This document shows positions 32,343 through 39,676 of a stretch of 64,000 bases of DNA, piece after piece (within the stretch, counting starts at the first letter, position 1; the number at the start of each line of letters is the position of its first letter). Below the pieces are notes generated by a model. The model had not been told where the DNA came from, searched no databases, and worked only from the letters and a program-made list of their open reading frames with translations. The DNA is from JAHCIE01 sp034431435 (GTDB lineage Bacteria > Chloroflexota > Anaerolineae > Epilineales > JAHCIE01), in the NCBI GenBank assembly GCA_034431435.1, contig DAOUDG010000037.1, forward strand, positions 1 to 64,000. Direction: 5' to 3'. Made by a program: the position numbers and the translations under genes.

Positions 32343-34901
32343 TCAGATCAGCTCCTCTAGCAGTCGCAGTGTCCACCGCTTCGCCAGCGGGTCGGCGTCG
32401 GTCGTGGGGCCGATGCAGCCAGGGCAGCCATTCTCGCACGGGCAGGCGCGAATCAGGCCCAGCGCGTCGTTCATCAGCGTCGCATGCAGCTCGTAGAGGG
32501 CGGCGGCGAAGCCCAGGCCGGCCGGAATCTGCTCATAGACGGTCAGCGTCGGTAGCCCCGTGCCCGCCGCCTTCGACTCGGCCAGCACCCCCAGGTCGCG
32601 CGGGTCACACATCAGGTACAGCGGGGCGAGCTGGCCCACTACGTTCGCCAGCCCGCTCAGCGCGCCCAGGATGCGCTGGTGCTCCTCGGCGCGGCGGTGG
32701 CAGCGGTTACACAGCGTCACCAGGTTCTCGACACGGTTGGCGATCTCGTCGTGGCGGTTCTGGCCGCGCACGTAGCCGAAGCTACGGAAGGGCTTGAGGT
32801 GGTGAACGTCGTGCTGGCGGCTGTCGCGCTCTGGCGCGCCGCACGCCCGGCAGCGGTAGCCATCGCGAGCACGGGCGGCGTCGCGCTGGCGGAACCACGT
32901 TGGGCCATAGTCGTTGTGGTCGAAGCGCCACCAGCCCTCGGCGCGCAGGTGGTCTACCGTGGTCTGGGCGACGCGGAACCAGTAGGCCGTGGTCAGCATC
33001 GTCTGCGGCGGCAGGTCAATTTCACCCCAACCGAGCGTCTCGTTGGTCCCGAAGCGTACCTGGCGATAGGTGGTCGCCTTGCTCGTCGCCTCAACCTCGC
33101 CGTGGGCCACCTGGCCGCCCGGCTGCTCCGCCTCGGCGAAGGTCGCCACGACCTCGACGGCGACGCTGGCGCTGGCGTCGGTATAGTACTCGACCTGGAC
33201 AGGGCGCACGTGGGCGTGGCCCGCTTCCCAGTCCAGGGCGTCGACGTGATACATGGCCCCGTCGTGGAGGTAGATAGCGCCGGGGTGGACGAGGCCAGGG
33301 GCGCGACTGCGCTCGACCTCGCCAACGCTGCGCGGCGTGTCGGGGCCGTCCTGGCAGGTGATGACGACGCGCTCGGGGCTGGCCGTGCGCAGGCTGACGC
33401 CTTCGGCCGGGTAGCCCTCGGCCAGCCAATGCCACGCCCCACCCGACAGGTGCAGCGACCCTTCCTCGCTCAAGAAGGCGAGGATGTCCTGTATCAGGGC
33501 CACGCGATCTGTGTCGCTGTCGCGGGCCGCGACAGTAGTCCAGCCGCCGAAGGCCTCATCCGTCGTGAAGGGCAACTCGAAGGCGGCGCAGCGGAGATGG
33601 TCAGCCAGGATGAGGGCATTGTCCGCATTGATGAGGGCGCGCTCCGGCGAGGTCCCTGCCCGCTCAGCGCTGCCCCACAGGTAGTCGGGGTGGGCGGCGA
33701 TATACTGGTCCAGCGGTCCACCGCTCGCCACCAGGATGGCCGCCGACGGGGTCAGCCGTCGCCCGGCGCGGCCCGCCTGCTGCCAGGCGCTGGCAACGCT
33801 ACCCGGATAGCCTGCCAGGATGACGGCGTCCAGCCCGCCGATGTCCACGCCCAACTCTAGGGCATTGGTCGTGACCACGCCGCGTAGCGCGCCCTCGCGC
33901 AGGCCCGCCTCGGTGGCGCGGCGCTCGTGGGGCAGGTAGCCGCCGCGATAGCCGGCGATGGGCTGGCTCACCGAGCGGCGCAGGTTGTGGAGGATGACCT
34001 CGGTTGCCAGGCGTGTCGGGGCAAAGACGGCCGTCTGCACGTCATGGGCCAGCAAGCCCCGCGCCAGTAGTGTGGCCTCCGCGCTCGCGCCGCGCCGGAT
34101 GCCCAGGTGGCGGTCGACGATGGGCGGATTGACGGTGATGAGGTGACGCTCGCCGCGTGGCGCGCCGTCATTGTCGACGACGGTCACCGGCGCTTCGACC
34201 AGCCGCTCGGCCAGCTCGCCAGGGTTAGCGATGGTCGCCGAGGACAGGATGAACTGGGGTGACGCGCCGTAGAAGGCGGCGACGCGGCGCAGGCGGCGCA
34301 GGACATTGGCGACGTGGCTGCCGAAGACGCCGCGATAGGTGTGCATCTCGTCCAGTACCACGACGCGCAGACCCTCGAAGAAGGCGGCCCAATTGGTGTG
34401 ATGCGGCAGGATGCCGGTGTGGAGCATGTCGGGGTTAGAGACGATGACGCGGGCCGCCTGGCGGGTGCGGCTGCGCGCCGAGGGCGGCGTGTCACCGTCG
34501 TAGGTGGCCGCGCCGATGGGAGCGTCGAGGGTGTCCTGCCAGCGACCCAGCTCGACCACCTGATCCTGGGCCAGAGCCTTGGTGGGGAAGAGGTACAGGG
34601 CGCGGGCGACGGGGTCCGCCAGCAGCGCCTGGAGGGTAGGCAGGACATAGCACAGAGTCTTGCCCGACGCCGTGGGCGTGACGACGCAGACATTCTCGCC
34701 GTCCAGAGCCGCCTGGACGGCCTCGGCCTGGTGCTGGTAGAGGCCCTGGATGCTACGGCGGCGCAGGCCGTCGACCAGGGGCGGGGCGAGACGCTCGGGC
34801 GCGGGGGCGAGGGACGCCGGGCGCGCGGGCACAACCCGCCAGGCGGTGATCTGGGCGCTATGGTGGGCTTCCATCTCAGCCAGCGCGTCAGCCAGGGACA
34901 C
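32343..34901 (-). CDS. mrfA: MrfA/YprA-type DEAD/DEAH helicase with an embedded HNH nuclease motif
   Basis: An 852-residue superfamily 2 helicase (GTG start after GAGGACG). Walker A is TPTASGKT (75-82), the DEAH-like box is DEMH (184-187), and motif VI lies in QQAGRAGRRL (about 377). A DUF1998-type C-terminus ends with the Cys cluster ACPCENGCPGC, the metal site of MrfA. Uncommon for the family, residues about 678-745 carry a complete HNH motif: Cys684-x2-Cys687, His700-His701 with following Pro, an Asn-rich NRVENLVTLC, Cys731-x2-Cys734-His735. The predicted HNH may cut DNA near the damage site before or after unwinding. The exonuclease, phosphoesterase and flavoprotein genes follow on the same strand. 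Confidence 0.85.
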   Translation of the reverse strand: MSLADALAEMEAHHSAQITAWRVVPARPASLAPAPERLAPPLVDGLRRRSIQGLYQHQAEAVQAALDGENVCVVTPTASGKTLCYVLPTLQALLADPVARALYLFPTKALAQDQVVELGRWQDTLDAPIGAATYDGDTPPSARSRTRQAARVIVSNPDMLHTGILPHHTNWAAFFEGLRVVVLDEMHTYRGVFGSHVANVLRRLRRVAAFYGASPQFILSSATIANPGELAERLVEAPVTVVDNDGAPRGERHLITVNPPIVDRHLGIRRGASAEATLLARGLLAHDVQTAVFAPTRLATEVILHNLRRSVSQPIAGYRGGYLPHERRATEAGLREGALRGVVTTNALELGVDIGGLDAVILAGYPGSVASAWQQAGRAGRRLTPSAAILVASGGPLDQYIAAHPDYLWGSAERAGTSPERALINADNALILADHLRCAAFELPFTTDEAFGGWTTVAARDSDTDRVALIQDILAFLSEEGSLHLSGGAWHWLAEGYPAEGVSLRTASPERVVITCQDGPDTPRSVGEVERSRAPGLVHPGAIYLHDGAMYHVDALDWEAGHAHVRPVQVEYYTDASASVAVEVVATFAEAEQPGGQVAHGEVEATSKATTYRQVRFGTNETLGWGEIDLPPQTMLTTAYWFRVAQTTVDHLRAEGWWRFDHNDYGPTWFRQRDAARARDGYRCRACGAPERDSRQHDVHHLKPFRSFGYVRGQNRHDEIANRVENLVTLCNRCHRRAEEHQRILGALSGLANVVGQLAPLYLMCDPRDLGVLAESKAAGTGLPTLTVYEQIPAGLGFAAALYELHATLMNDALGLIRACPCENGCPGCIGPTTDADPLAKRWTLRLLEELI

Positions 34902-34991
34902 AGTCGGCGTCCTCGAGGAGTCGGGATTAGGGGCCAGGTGAGTGTAGTCCGTTTAGCTCAAATGTGCAAGTGGGCAGGACCCAGGACGAGC

Positions 34992-35042
34992 GACCACCGA
35001 TCACCAGTTCAACCCGTGGCCGGTGGCCCATGGTCGGTGGTC
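34992..35042. repeat. Inverted copies of a dispersed intergenic word
   Basis: GACCACCGA (34992-35000) and its reverse complement (35034-35042) flank a GTGGCCGGTGGCCC segment. The same word occurs twice at 20925-20956. The right copy overlaps the stop of the aminotransferase gene. Confidence 0.5.
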
Positions 35043-35865
35043 ACGCCACAGGGCGCTCGCTCTCGGCCGCTACCAGGACTGCGAAGCGCGCGGCAATCGC
35101 CTGCGTGAGGGGGCCGGGGCGGCCATCGCCCACCGCGTCGTCGTTGATGCGCGCGATGGGCATCACCTCCCGCGAGGCGCTGGTGATGAACGCCTCTTGC
35201 AGGCGCGGGATATCGATCTGCATGACCGGCGCGCGGCGGATGGGCAGCACGCCCTCGGCGGCGCGCAGAACGATGCCGCGCGTCACGCCCGCCAGGACAC
35301 CCTCCTCGGCGGTGCGCAACTCACCGTCCAGGATGCCAAAGAAGTTGCTGCTGAAGCCTTCCAGGATGGCCCCACTTCCGTCCACCATCAGCACCTCGTG
35401 GACGCCTGGCGGTAGCTGGCCCTTCAGTTCGCGGGATGGCGCGATGAAGGCCGTGGACTTGGCGCGCGGGTTCTGGCGCGCCATGAGCATCGTGACCGCC
35501 GCCACGCCATCGCGGTACAGTTCGGGCGGATAGGGTGCAAAGGGTTCGACCGTGACGTAGATGGGCGCGCCCGCCGCGGGCACGGTGACGCGCAGCCGCG
35601 CCTCGGGGTAGCGCGTCGCGGCCAGGGCATCGGCGAGGGCGTGGCGCAGTGCGGCCTCATCGACGCTCGCCGCGCCGTTCAGCAGGCGCAGCGACTCGGC
35701 CAGCCGCGCCAGATGGTGGGGTAGATCGAGGCAGCGGTCGCCGCCGTAGGTGCGCAGGGTGGTGTACACGCCCTGGGGCAAGGCGTGCGACACCTCGTCG
35801 AGGGTCGCGCCGGGGACATCGACGGCGCGCAGGCCGGTATGGGTAACTTCGAACGTGGTGGGCAT
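35041..35865 (-). CDS. Class IV PLP aminotransferase/aminodeoxychorismate lyase-like enzyme
   Basis: A 274-residue fold-type IV PLP enzyme. The ATG at 35865 follows GGAGGTTC. RAKSTAFIAPS carries the PLP lysine and ILEGFSSNFFG the conserved Glu/Ser/Asn segment. GVLAGVTRGIVLRAAEG binds the phosphate (Gly-Val-Thr-Arg). QEAFITSASREVMPI is the usual C-terminal motif. The family includes branched-chain aminotransferases, D-amino-acid aminotransferases and aminodeoxychorismate lyase (PabC). The relatively short length and lack of a branched-chain-specific signature leave these open. A methyltransferase gene lies 13 bp upstream on the same strand. Confidence 0.83.
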   Translation of the reverse strand: MPTTFEVTHTGLRAVDVPGATLDEVSHALPQGVYTTLRTYGGDRCLDLPHHLARLAESLRLLNGAASVDEAALRHALADALAATRYPEARLRVTVPAAGAPIYVTVEPFAPYPPELYRDGVAAVTMLMARQNPRAKSTAFIAPSRELKGQLPPGVHEVLMVDGSGAILEGFSSNFFGILDGELRTAEEGVLAGVTRGIVLRAAEGVLPIRRAPVMQIDIPRLQEAFITSASREVMPIARINDDAVGDGRPGPLTQAIAARFAVLVAAESERPVA

Positions 35866-35878
35866 GAACCTCCAATCT

Positions 35879-36571
35879 TTACTTGCTTCTTGCTCTGCCT
35901 ACGATGCCCGCTCCCTCCATCGTTATGGTGGCCGTCGCGTCGGTGAAGCCTGCCGCGGCGAGGGTGGTGGTCAGGGTGGCCGGGCTGAACCGGGCATGCA
36001 GCCCGCTCATGGCGCGCCAGCCGACCATCGAGATGAAGAAGCGCAGCCCGCCCCGCGTGAGCCGCGCCCACTGGCCGGGCGATAGGCGGCCGTCGGCCGG
36101 TTCGAGAAAGGCGACGTGGCCGCCTCGTTTCAGGGTGCGGCGCGCCTCGGCCAGCACGGCCTCTCGCGCCGGGACGAGGTACAGGAAGCTGTGCCCTGTC
36201 ATCAGGTCGAAGCTGGCATCGGGGAAGGGCAGGCGAGCGGCGTCGGCCAGCAGCGCCGTCAGCCCCGGCCCCCGCGCCGCGACGCGGGCCGCGCGCTGGA
36301 CCATCGCCGGGGCGCGGTCGAGCATCACGACGCGGGCATCTGGGCGGGCGCGGCGCATGGCGCTCGCCGAGTTGCCCGGCCCCGCGCCGAGGTCGAGGAT
36401 GCGCGGGGCCGCCACGTCATCCAGCCCACGGGTGAGGCTTGCCGCGCTGGCCTGCCACATGGCCTGTGTGGTGATGAGGTCGTAGCCTTGCGCGACGACA
36501 TCGAAGACACGATGCGTGGCGCGCGGGTCGGAGATCCAACGTAGCAGGTCCTGGGGCCAGACGAGGCGCAT
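35879..36571 (-). CDS. Class I SAM-dependent methyltransferase
   Basis: A 230-residue methyltransferase. Motif I LDLGAGPGNSASAM (about 59-72) binds SAM, motif II includes ARVVMLDRAPAMV, and FDLMTGHSFLYLV is the post-motif region. The C-terminal helix region (WARLTRGGLRFFISMVGWRAMSGLHARF) is hydrophobic and could contact a lipid or quinone-type substrate, as in UbiE-like enzymes. The substrate is not identifiable. It is divergent from the small gene at 36646 and upstream of the class IV aminotransferase on the same strand. Confidence 0.8.
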   Translation of the reverse strand: MRLVWPQDLLRWISDPRATHRVFDVVAQGYDLITTQAMWQASAASLTRGLDDVAAPRILDLGAGPGNSASAMRRARPDARVVMLDRAPAMVQRAARVAARGPGLTALLADAARLPFPDASFDLMTGHSFLYLVPAREAVLAEARRTLKRGGHVAFLEPADGRLSPGQWARLTRGGLRFFISMVGWRAMSGLHARFSPATLTTTLAAAGFTDATATITMEGAGIVGRARSK

Positions 36572-36587
36572 GAAACACTCGCTCGTT

Positions 36588-36616
36588 TTGACATAGGGGA
36601 GGGTCGCGTCTAGAAT
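36588..36616 (+). promoter_or_regulatory. Near-consensus sigma-70 promoter
   Basis: TTGACA (36588-36593), 17-bp spacer, TAGAAT (36611-36616), about 30 bp before the start codon at 36646. This gives a very short leader. Confidence 0.7.
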
Positions 36617-36645
36617 CCTGACAGACTACGACGAGAGGCGTGCCT

Positions 36646-36867
36646 ATGGAGAATACGGCTGAAGTACCCCACGTGACCATCAAGCGCAAGGACCGCACGA
36701 TGGTCTTTGCGCCTACCGAGGTGGAGAAGATTCGCACCGTTGCCAGCGGTCGGGTCAGCTGGGACCGCCGCACCAATCGCTGGAAGGCCGTGGGCGAGTT
36801 GGATGAACTGGCCGACATCCTGACTCAGGCGGGCTACCAGGTCAAGCTGGTCGGTCCCAAGGTTTAG
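36646..36867 (+). CDS. Hypothetical small basic protein (73 aa)
   Basis: The ATG at 36646 has GAGAGG 7 nt upstream; an in-frame GTG at 36640 is too close to that site. The 73-residue product is soluble. A beta-rich first half (HVTIKRKDRTMVFAP) is followed by SGRVSWDRRTNRWKAVG and a helical end (ELDELADILTQAGYQVKLVG). I recognise no family; the alternating pattern could be a small alpha/beta nucleic-acid-binding or adaptor fold, but that is conjecture. Near-consensus promoter, short leader, gene and terminator make a compact stand-alone unit, so it is probably well expressed. Confidence 0.65.
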   Translation: MENTAEVPHVTIKRKDRTMVFAPTEVEKIRTVASGRVSWDRRTNRWKAVGELDELADILTQAGYQVKLVGPKV

Positions 36868-36888
36868 TGGCTTGTCCGCCTGGTTCGA

Positions 36889-36928
36889 GCGCCGCGCCTG
36901 GGGCACAGGCTGTCACCCGGCGCGGCGC
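36889..36928. terminator. Terminator hairpin
   Basis: GCGCCGCGCC (36889-36898) pairs perfectly with GGCGCGGCGC (36919-36928) around a 20-nt loop. It lies between the convergent small genes. Confidence 0.6.
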
Positions 36929-36937
36929 GTGTTTGCG

Positions 36938-37285
36938 TCACGCGACGCCCTCGTCCCACTCGGCCAGGGTCTGCGCCAGGGCAACCAGGCTCGCGCCGCT
37001 GTGCGTACCCAGCAGGCCTTCGACCGCGTAGCGTCGGGTCGAGGTCGGCGCGAAATCGGGTGCGGTCACGATGGCCTGGACGGCGGCGGCGATGTCGCGT
37101 CGCGCGTCGGGCAGCCAGTCGCGAATCTCCTCCAGCCAGCGGATGGCATAGGCGATCTCTGGCTGCGGGGTCCGGCTGACCGGCCGGCTCGTCCAGGGCG
37201 GGGGCGGCTCCGCAGGCGGTGCGCCACTCCACAGTCGTCTCAGTCGTTCCAACACAAGCGCCTCACGCTGCTGTATCCTGCCCAT
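36938..37285 (-). CDS. Hypothetical helical protein (115 aa)
   Basis: A 115-residue product from ATG 37285; a GTG ten codons later (37255) has a GAGG ribosome binding site and may be the true start, because a TATACT -10-like box lies directly against the ATG. Residues about 25-40 are Pro-rich. The rest is helical (EIAYAIRWLEEIRDWL, RRDIAAAVQAIVTA, SLVALAQTLAEW). No family or motif is recognised. Codon usage and GC match its neighbours. Confidence 0.5.
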   Translation of the reverse strand: MGRIQQREALVLERLRRLWSGAPPAEPPPPWTSRPVSRTPQPEIAYAIRWLEEIRDWLPDARRDIAAAVQAIVTAPDFAPTSTRRYAVEGLLGTHSGASLVALAQTLAEWDEGVA

Positions 37286-37344
37286 AGTATAAGAGTTTCC
37301 AACGCTGCCACCAATGCCAGCGGTGGTGATTCTTCTTGCCTGAG

Positions 37345-37403
37345 AACGCGAAGGGAAGAAATGATGTCTTCTTCGAGTCTTCGTGCCTCTGGGCCTTCGC
37401 GTT
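37345..37403. repeat. Nested inverted repeat before the glycosyltransferase start
   Basis: AACGCGAAGG (37345-37354) and CCTTCGCGTT (37394-37403) are perfect 10-bp arms. An inner GAAGAA/TTCTTC pair lies at 37355-37360/37369-37374. It ends 11 bp before the GTG at 37414. Confidence 0.5.
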
Positions 37404-37413
37404 ACCCCAGCCG

Positions 37414-39609
37414 GTGGTGAGAACTCGACGCCTGATACTGGCGGTGATAGCCGGGCTGTATGTGGCGCTCGCCGCCCTCTATGCCTGGACGACGCCGCTG
37501 TTTGAAGCGCCTGACGAGACGTGGCACTTCTGGTACGTCAAGCACCTCGCCGACGGCGGTGGACTGGCGGTGGGCGACCCCGGCGCGCGGGCGCCGTGGC
37601 GGCAGGAGGGTACGCAGCCGCCGCTGTACTACCTCATGGCGGCGCAGGTCATTCGTGGTATAGATACCGCCGACGCTCCTGTCCTGATTCTCAACAATCC
37701 CCACTCCATCGTCGGCCGCGCCGACATGCCGGGCAACCACAATGCCGTTGTTCCCGTGCCGCGCGACCCGCTGCAAGGCACGGCGCGCGCGGCGCAGACG
37801 GCGCGCCTGCTGAGTGTCGCGCTGGGCCTGGTAACAGTCCTGGCAGCCTACGGCCTGGGCCGTCAGACTTTCCCCGATAACCCGCTCATCGCCCTGGGCG
37901 CGGCGGGCGCGGTGGCCTTCAACCCTCAGTTTCTGTTCCTGTCGGGCAGCATCAATAACGACAATCTGGTCATCGCCACGGCGACCGTTGGCCTGTGGCT
38001 GCTGACGCGCTGGCTGCGCCGGCCGCCGTCGTGGCCGGGGCTGGCGCTGCTGGGCGTGGTGGGCGGTGTAGCGGCCCTGGCGAAGCTGTCGGGCCTGGCC
38101 CTCATCGCCTTCATCGTGCTATGTGTCAGCCTGCGCGCGCTGCGCCGACGCTCCTGGCGCGACCTGCTGGTGTGGAATGCGGTTCTCATCGGGCTGCCGC
38201 TGCTCATCGCGGGCTGGTTCTACTGGCGTAACTTCCAACTCTATGGCGACCCACTGGCGATCCAGGTTCACCTCGACCTGTCGGGGCGGCGCAACCCGCG
38301 CCCCTCCGCCGCCCAACTGTGGGCCGAGCTAGAGAGCGTGCGCCGCTCGTTCTGGGGTGTCTTCGGCTGGTTCAACGTGGTGGGGCCGGAGTGGCTGGCC
38401 TGGCTGTATGATGCCCTGGCCGTCGCCGCCCTGGTGGGCGTGGTCGTCGGTGTCTGGCGCGCCTGGTGCGGCGACCGGGGCGTCCTGCCCTGGGTCGCCC
38501 TGCTGGCCGCCTGGGCGGGCATCGTTGTCGTCAGCCTGCTGCGCTGGATGAGCCTCATCAAGTCGGCCCAGGGGCGGCTGCTGTTCCCCGCCCTGGCCGC
38601 GCTGGCGGTCCTGGGCGTGTGGGGGCTGACCCAACTCGCCCCGCGCTGGCAGCGGGTGACGGTGGGCGCGGTCGCGATGGGCATGGCCCTGGCGGCCGCA
38701 GCCATCCCGCCCCTGGTCATCGCTCCCGCCTACGCCCTGCCGCCCCGCCTGGACCCGGCGACGGTCGCCATTCCCAACCGCGTCGATATCGACTTCGGCG
38801 GGCAGCTCCGGCTGCTCGGCTACGAGGTCGCTCCAGAGATCACGCCCGGCGGCCTCGCGCCCCTGACCCTGTACTGGCAGGCGTTGCAGCCGATGGACGC
38901 CAACTACTCAGTGTTCGCACAACTGGTGGATGAGCAGGGGCAGCGCGTGGCGGGCCTCGATACCTACCCCGGTCTGGGCAGCTACCCCACCCGCCGTTGG
39001 GAGGTGGGGCCGGTCATCAAGGACAGCCTGTACATCCCCGTCGGCGCACAGGTGGACGCGCCGCGCTCTTTCGGCGTCGTCGTTGGCGTGACCGACCGCG
39101 CTCGCAACACCCGCCTACCCGCCAGCCGCGATGGCCAACCGGCCGGCGATACGGCCGCCCTGGGCAGCCTGTTCGTGCGTCCCGCCGACCCGGCCTGGCA
39201 GCCGCCCCACCCGACGGGCGCGACCTTCGGCGACGCCGCCGAGCTAGCCGGTTACGAGTTGAGCGCGACCACCGCCCGCCCCGGCGACACCCTGACCCTG
39301 ACCCTCTACTGGCGGGCGCGCCAACCCCTGCCCGCCGACTACACGGTGTTTGTGCATCTGGGCGACGGCGATCCCCTGGCCGCCCAGGCCGACGGCCCGC
39401 CCCTGAGCGGCCTCGCCCCCACCAGCCGCTGGCAGCCAGGCCAACTCATCCGCGAGACGCGCATCCTCACCCTGCGCCCCGACACGGCCCCCGGCGTCTA
39501 CCCCTTGCGCATTGGCCTCTACCTGCCGACGACGGGCGAGCGCCTGCCCCTGACGGCGGGCGGGCCGGGGGATGCGGTGACCGCGGGGAATGTGGCGCTC
39601 GAACGATGA
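37414..39609 (+). CDS. Polytopic glycosyltransferase (GT39/ArnT-like) with two C-terminal beta domains
   Basis: About 731 residues. The start is uncertain: GTG 37414 or 37417; an upstream in-frame extension reads through an intergenic inverted repeat. The first helix (7-24) is followed by the catalytic-type loop LFEAPDETWHFWYV (Asp34-Glu35) of lipid-phosphate-sugar-dependent transferases. About ten more membrane helices run to residue 445. The extracytoplasmic tail has two similar domains: LLGYEVAPEITPGGLAPLTLYWQA and, about 150 residues later, LAGYELSATTARPGDTLTLTLYWRA. It probably glycosylates exported proteins or lipids; the Thr/Pro-rich surface proteins in this window are conceivable substrates, though that is inference. 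Confidence 0.75.
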   Translation: MVRTRRLILAVIAGLYVALAALYAWTTPLFEAPDETWHFWYVKHLADGGGLAVGDPGARAPWRQEGTQPPLYYLMAAQVIRGIDTADAPVLILNNPHSIVGRADMPGNHNAVVPVPRDPLQGTARAAQTARLLSVALGLVTVLAAYGLGRQTFPDNPLIALGAAGAVAFNPQFLFLSGSINNDNLVIATATVGLWLLTRWLRRPPSWPGLALLGVVGGVAALAKLSGLALIAFIVLCVSLRALRRRSWRDLLVWNAVLIGLPLLIAGWFYWRNFQLYGDPLAIQVHLDLSGRRNPRPSAAQLWAELESVRRSFWGVFGWFNVVGPEWLAWLYDALAVAALVGVVVGVWRAWCGDRGVLPWVALLAAWAGIVVVSLLRWMSLIKSAQGRLLFPALAALAVLGVWGLTQLAPRWQRVTVGAVAMGMALAAAAIPPLVIAPAYALPPRLDPATVAIPNRVDIDFGGQLRLLGYEVAPEITPGGLAPLTLYWQALQPMDANYSVFAQLVDEQGQRVAGLDTYPGLGSYPTRRWEVGPVIKDSLYIPVGAQVDAPRSFGVVVGVTDRARNTRLPASRDGQPAGDTAALGSLFVRPADPAWQPPHPTGATFGDAAELAGYELSATTARPGDTLTLTLYWRARQPLPADYTVFVHLGDGDPLAAQADGPPLSGLAPTSRWQPGQLIRETRILTLRPDTAPGVYPLRIGLYLPTTGERLPLTAGGPGDAVTAGNVALER

Positions 39610-39676
39610 CATGCAAGGCCGACGAGCCTCGCCCAGGGCGACACCCCTGGCTACCATCGGTCCACTCGCCTCCCAA

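Noticed and set aside
37286..37320. Promoter TTGGTG-N17-TATACT upstream of the 115-residue ORF
   Set aside because: The -10 box touches the ATG at 37285, so transcription would start inside the coding region. It would only make sense if translation starts at the internal GTG.
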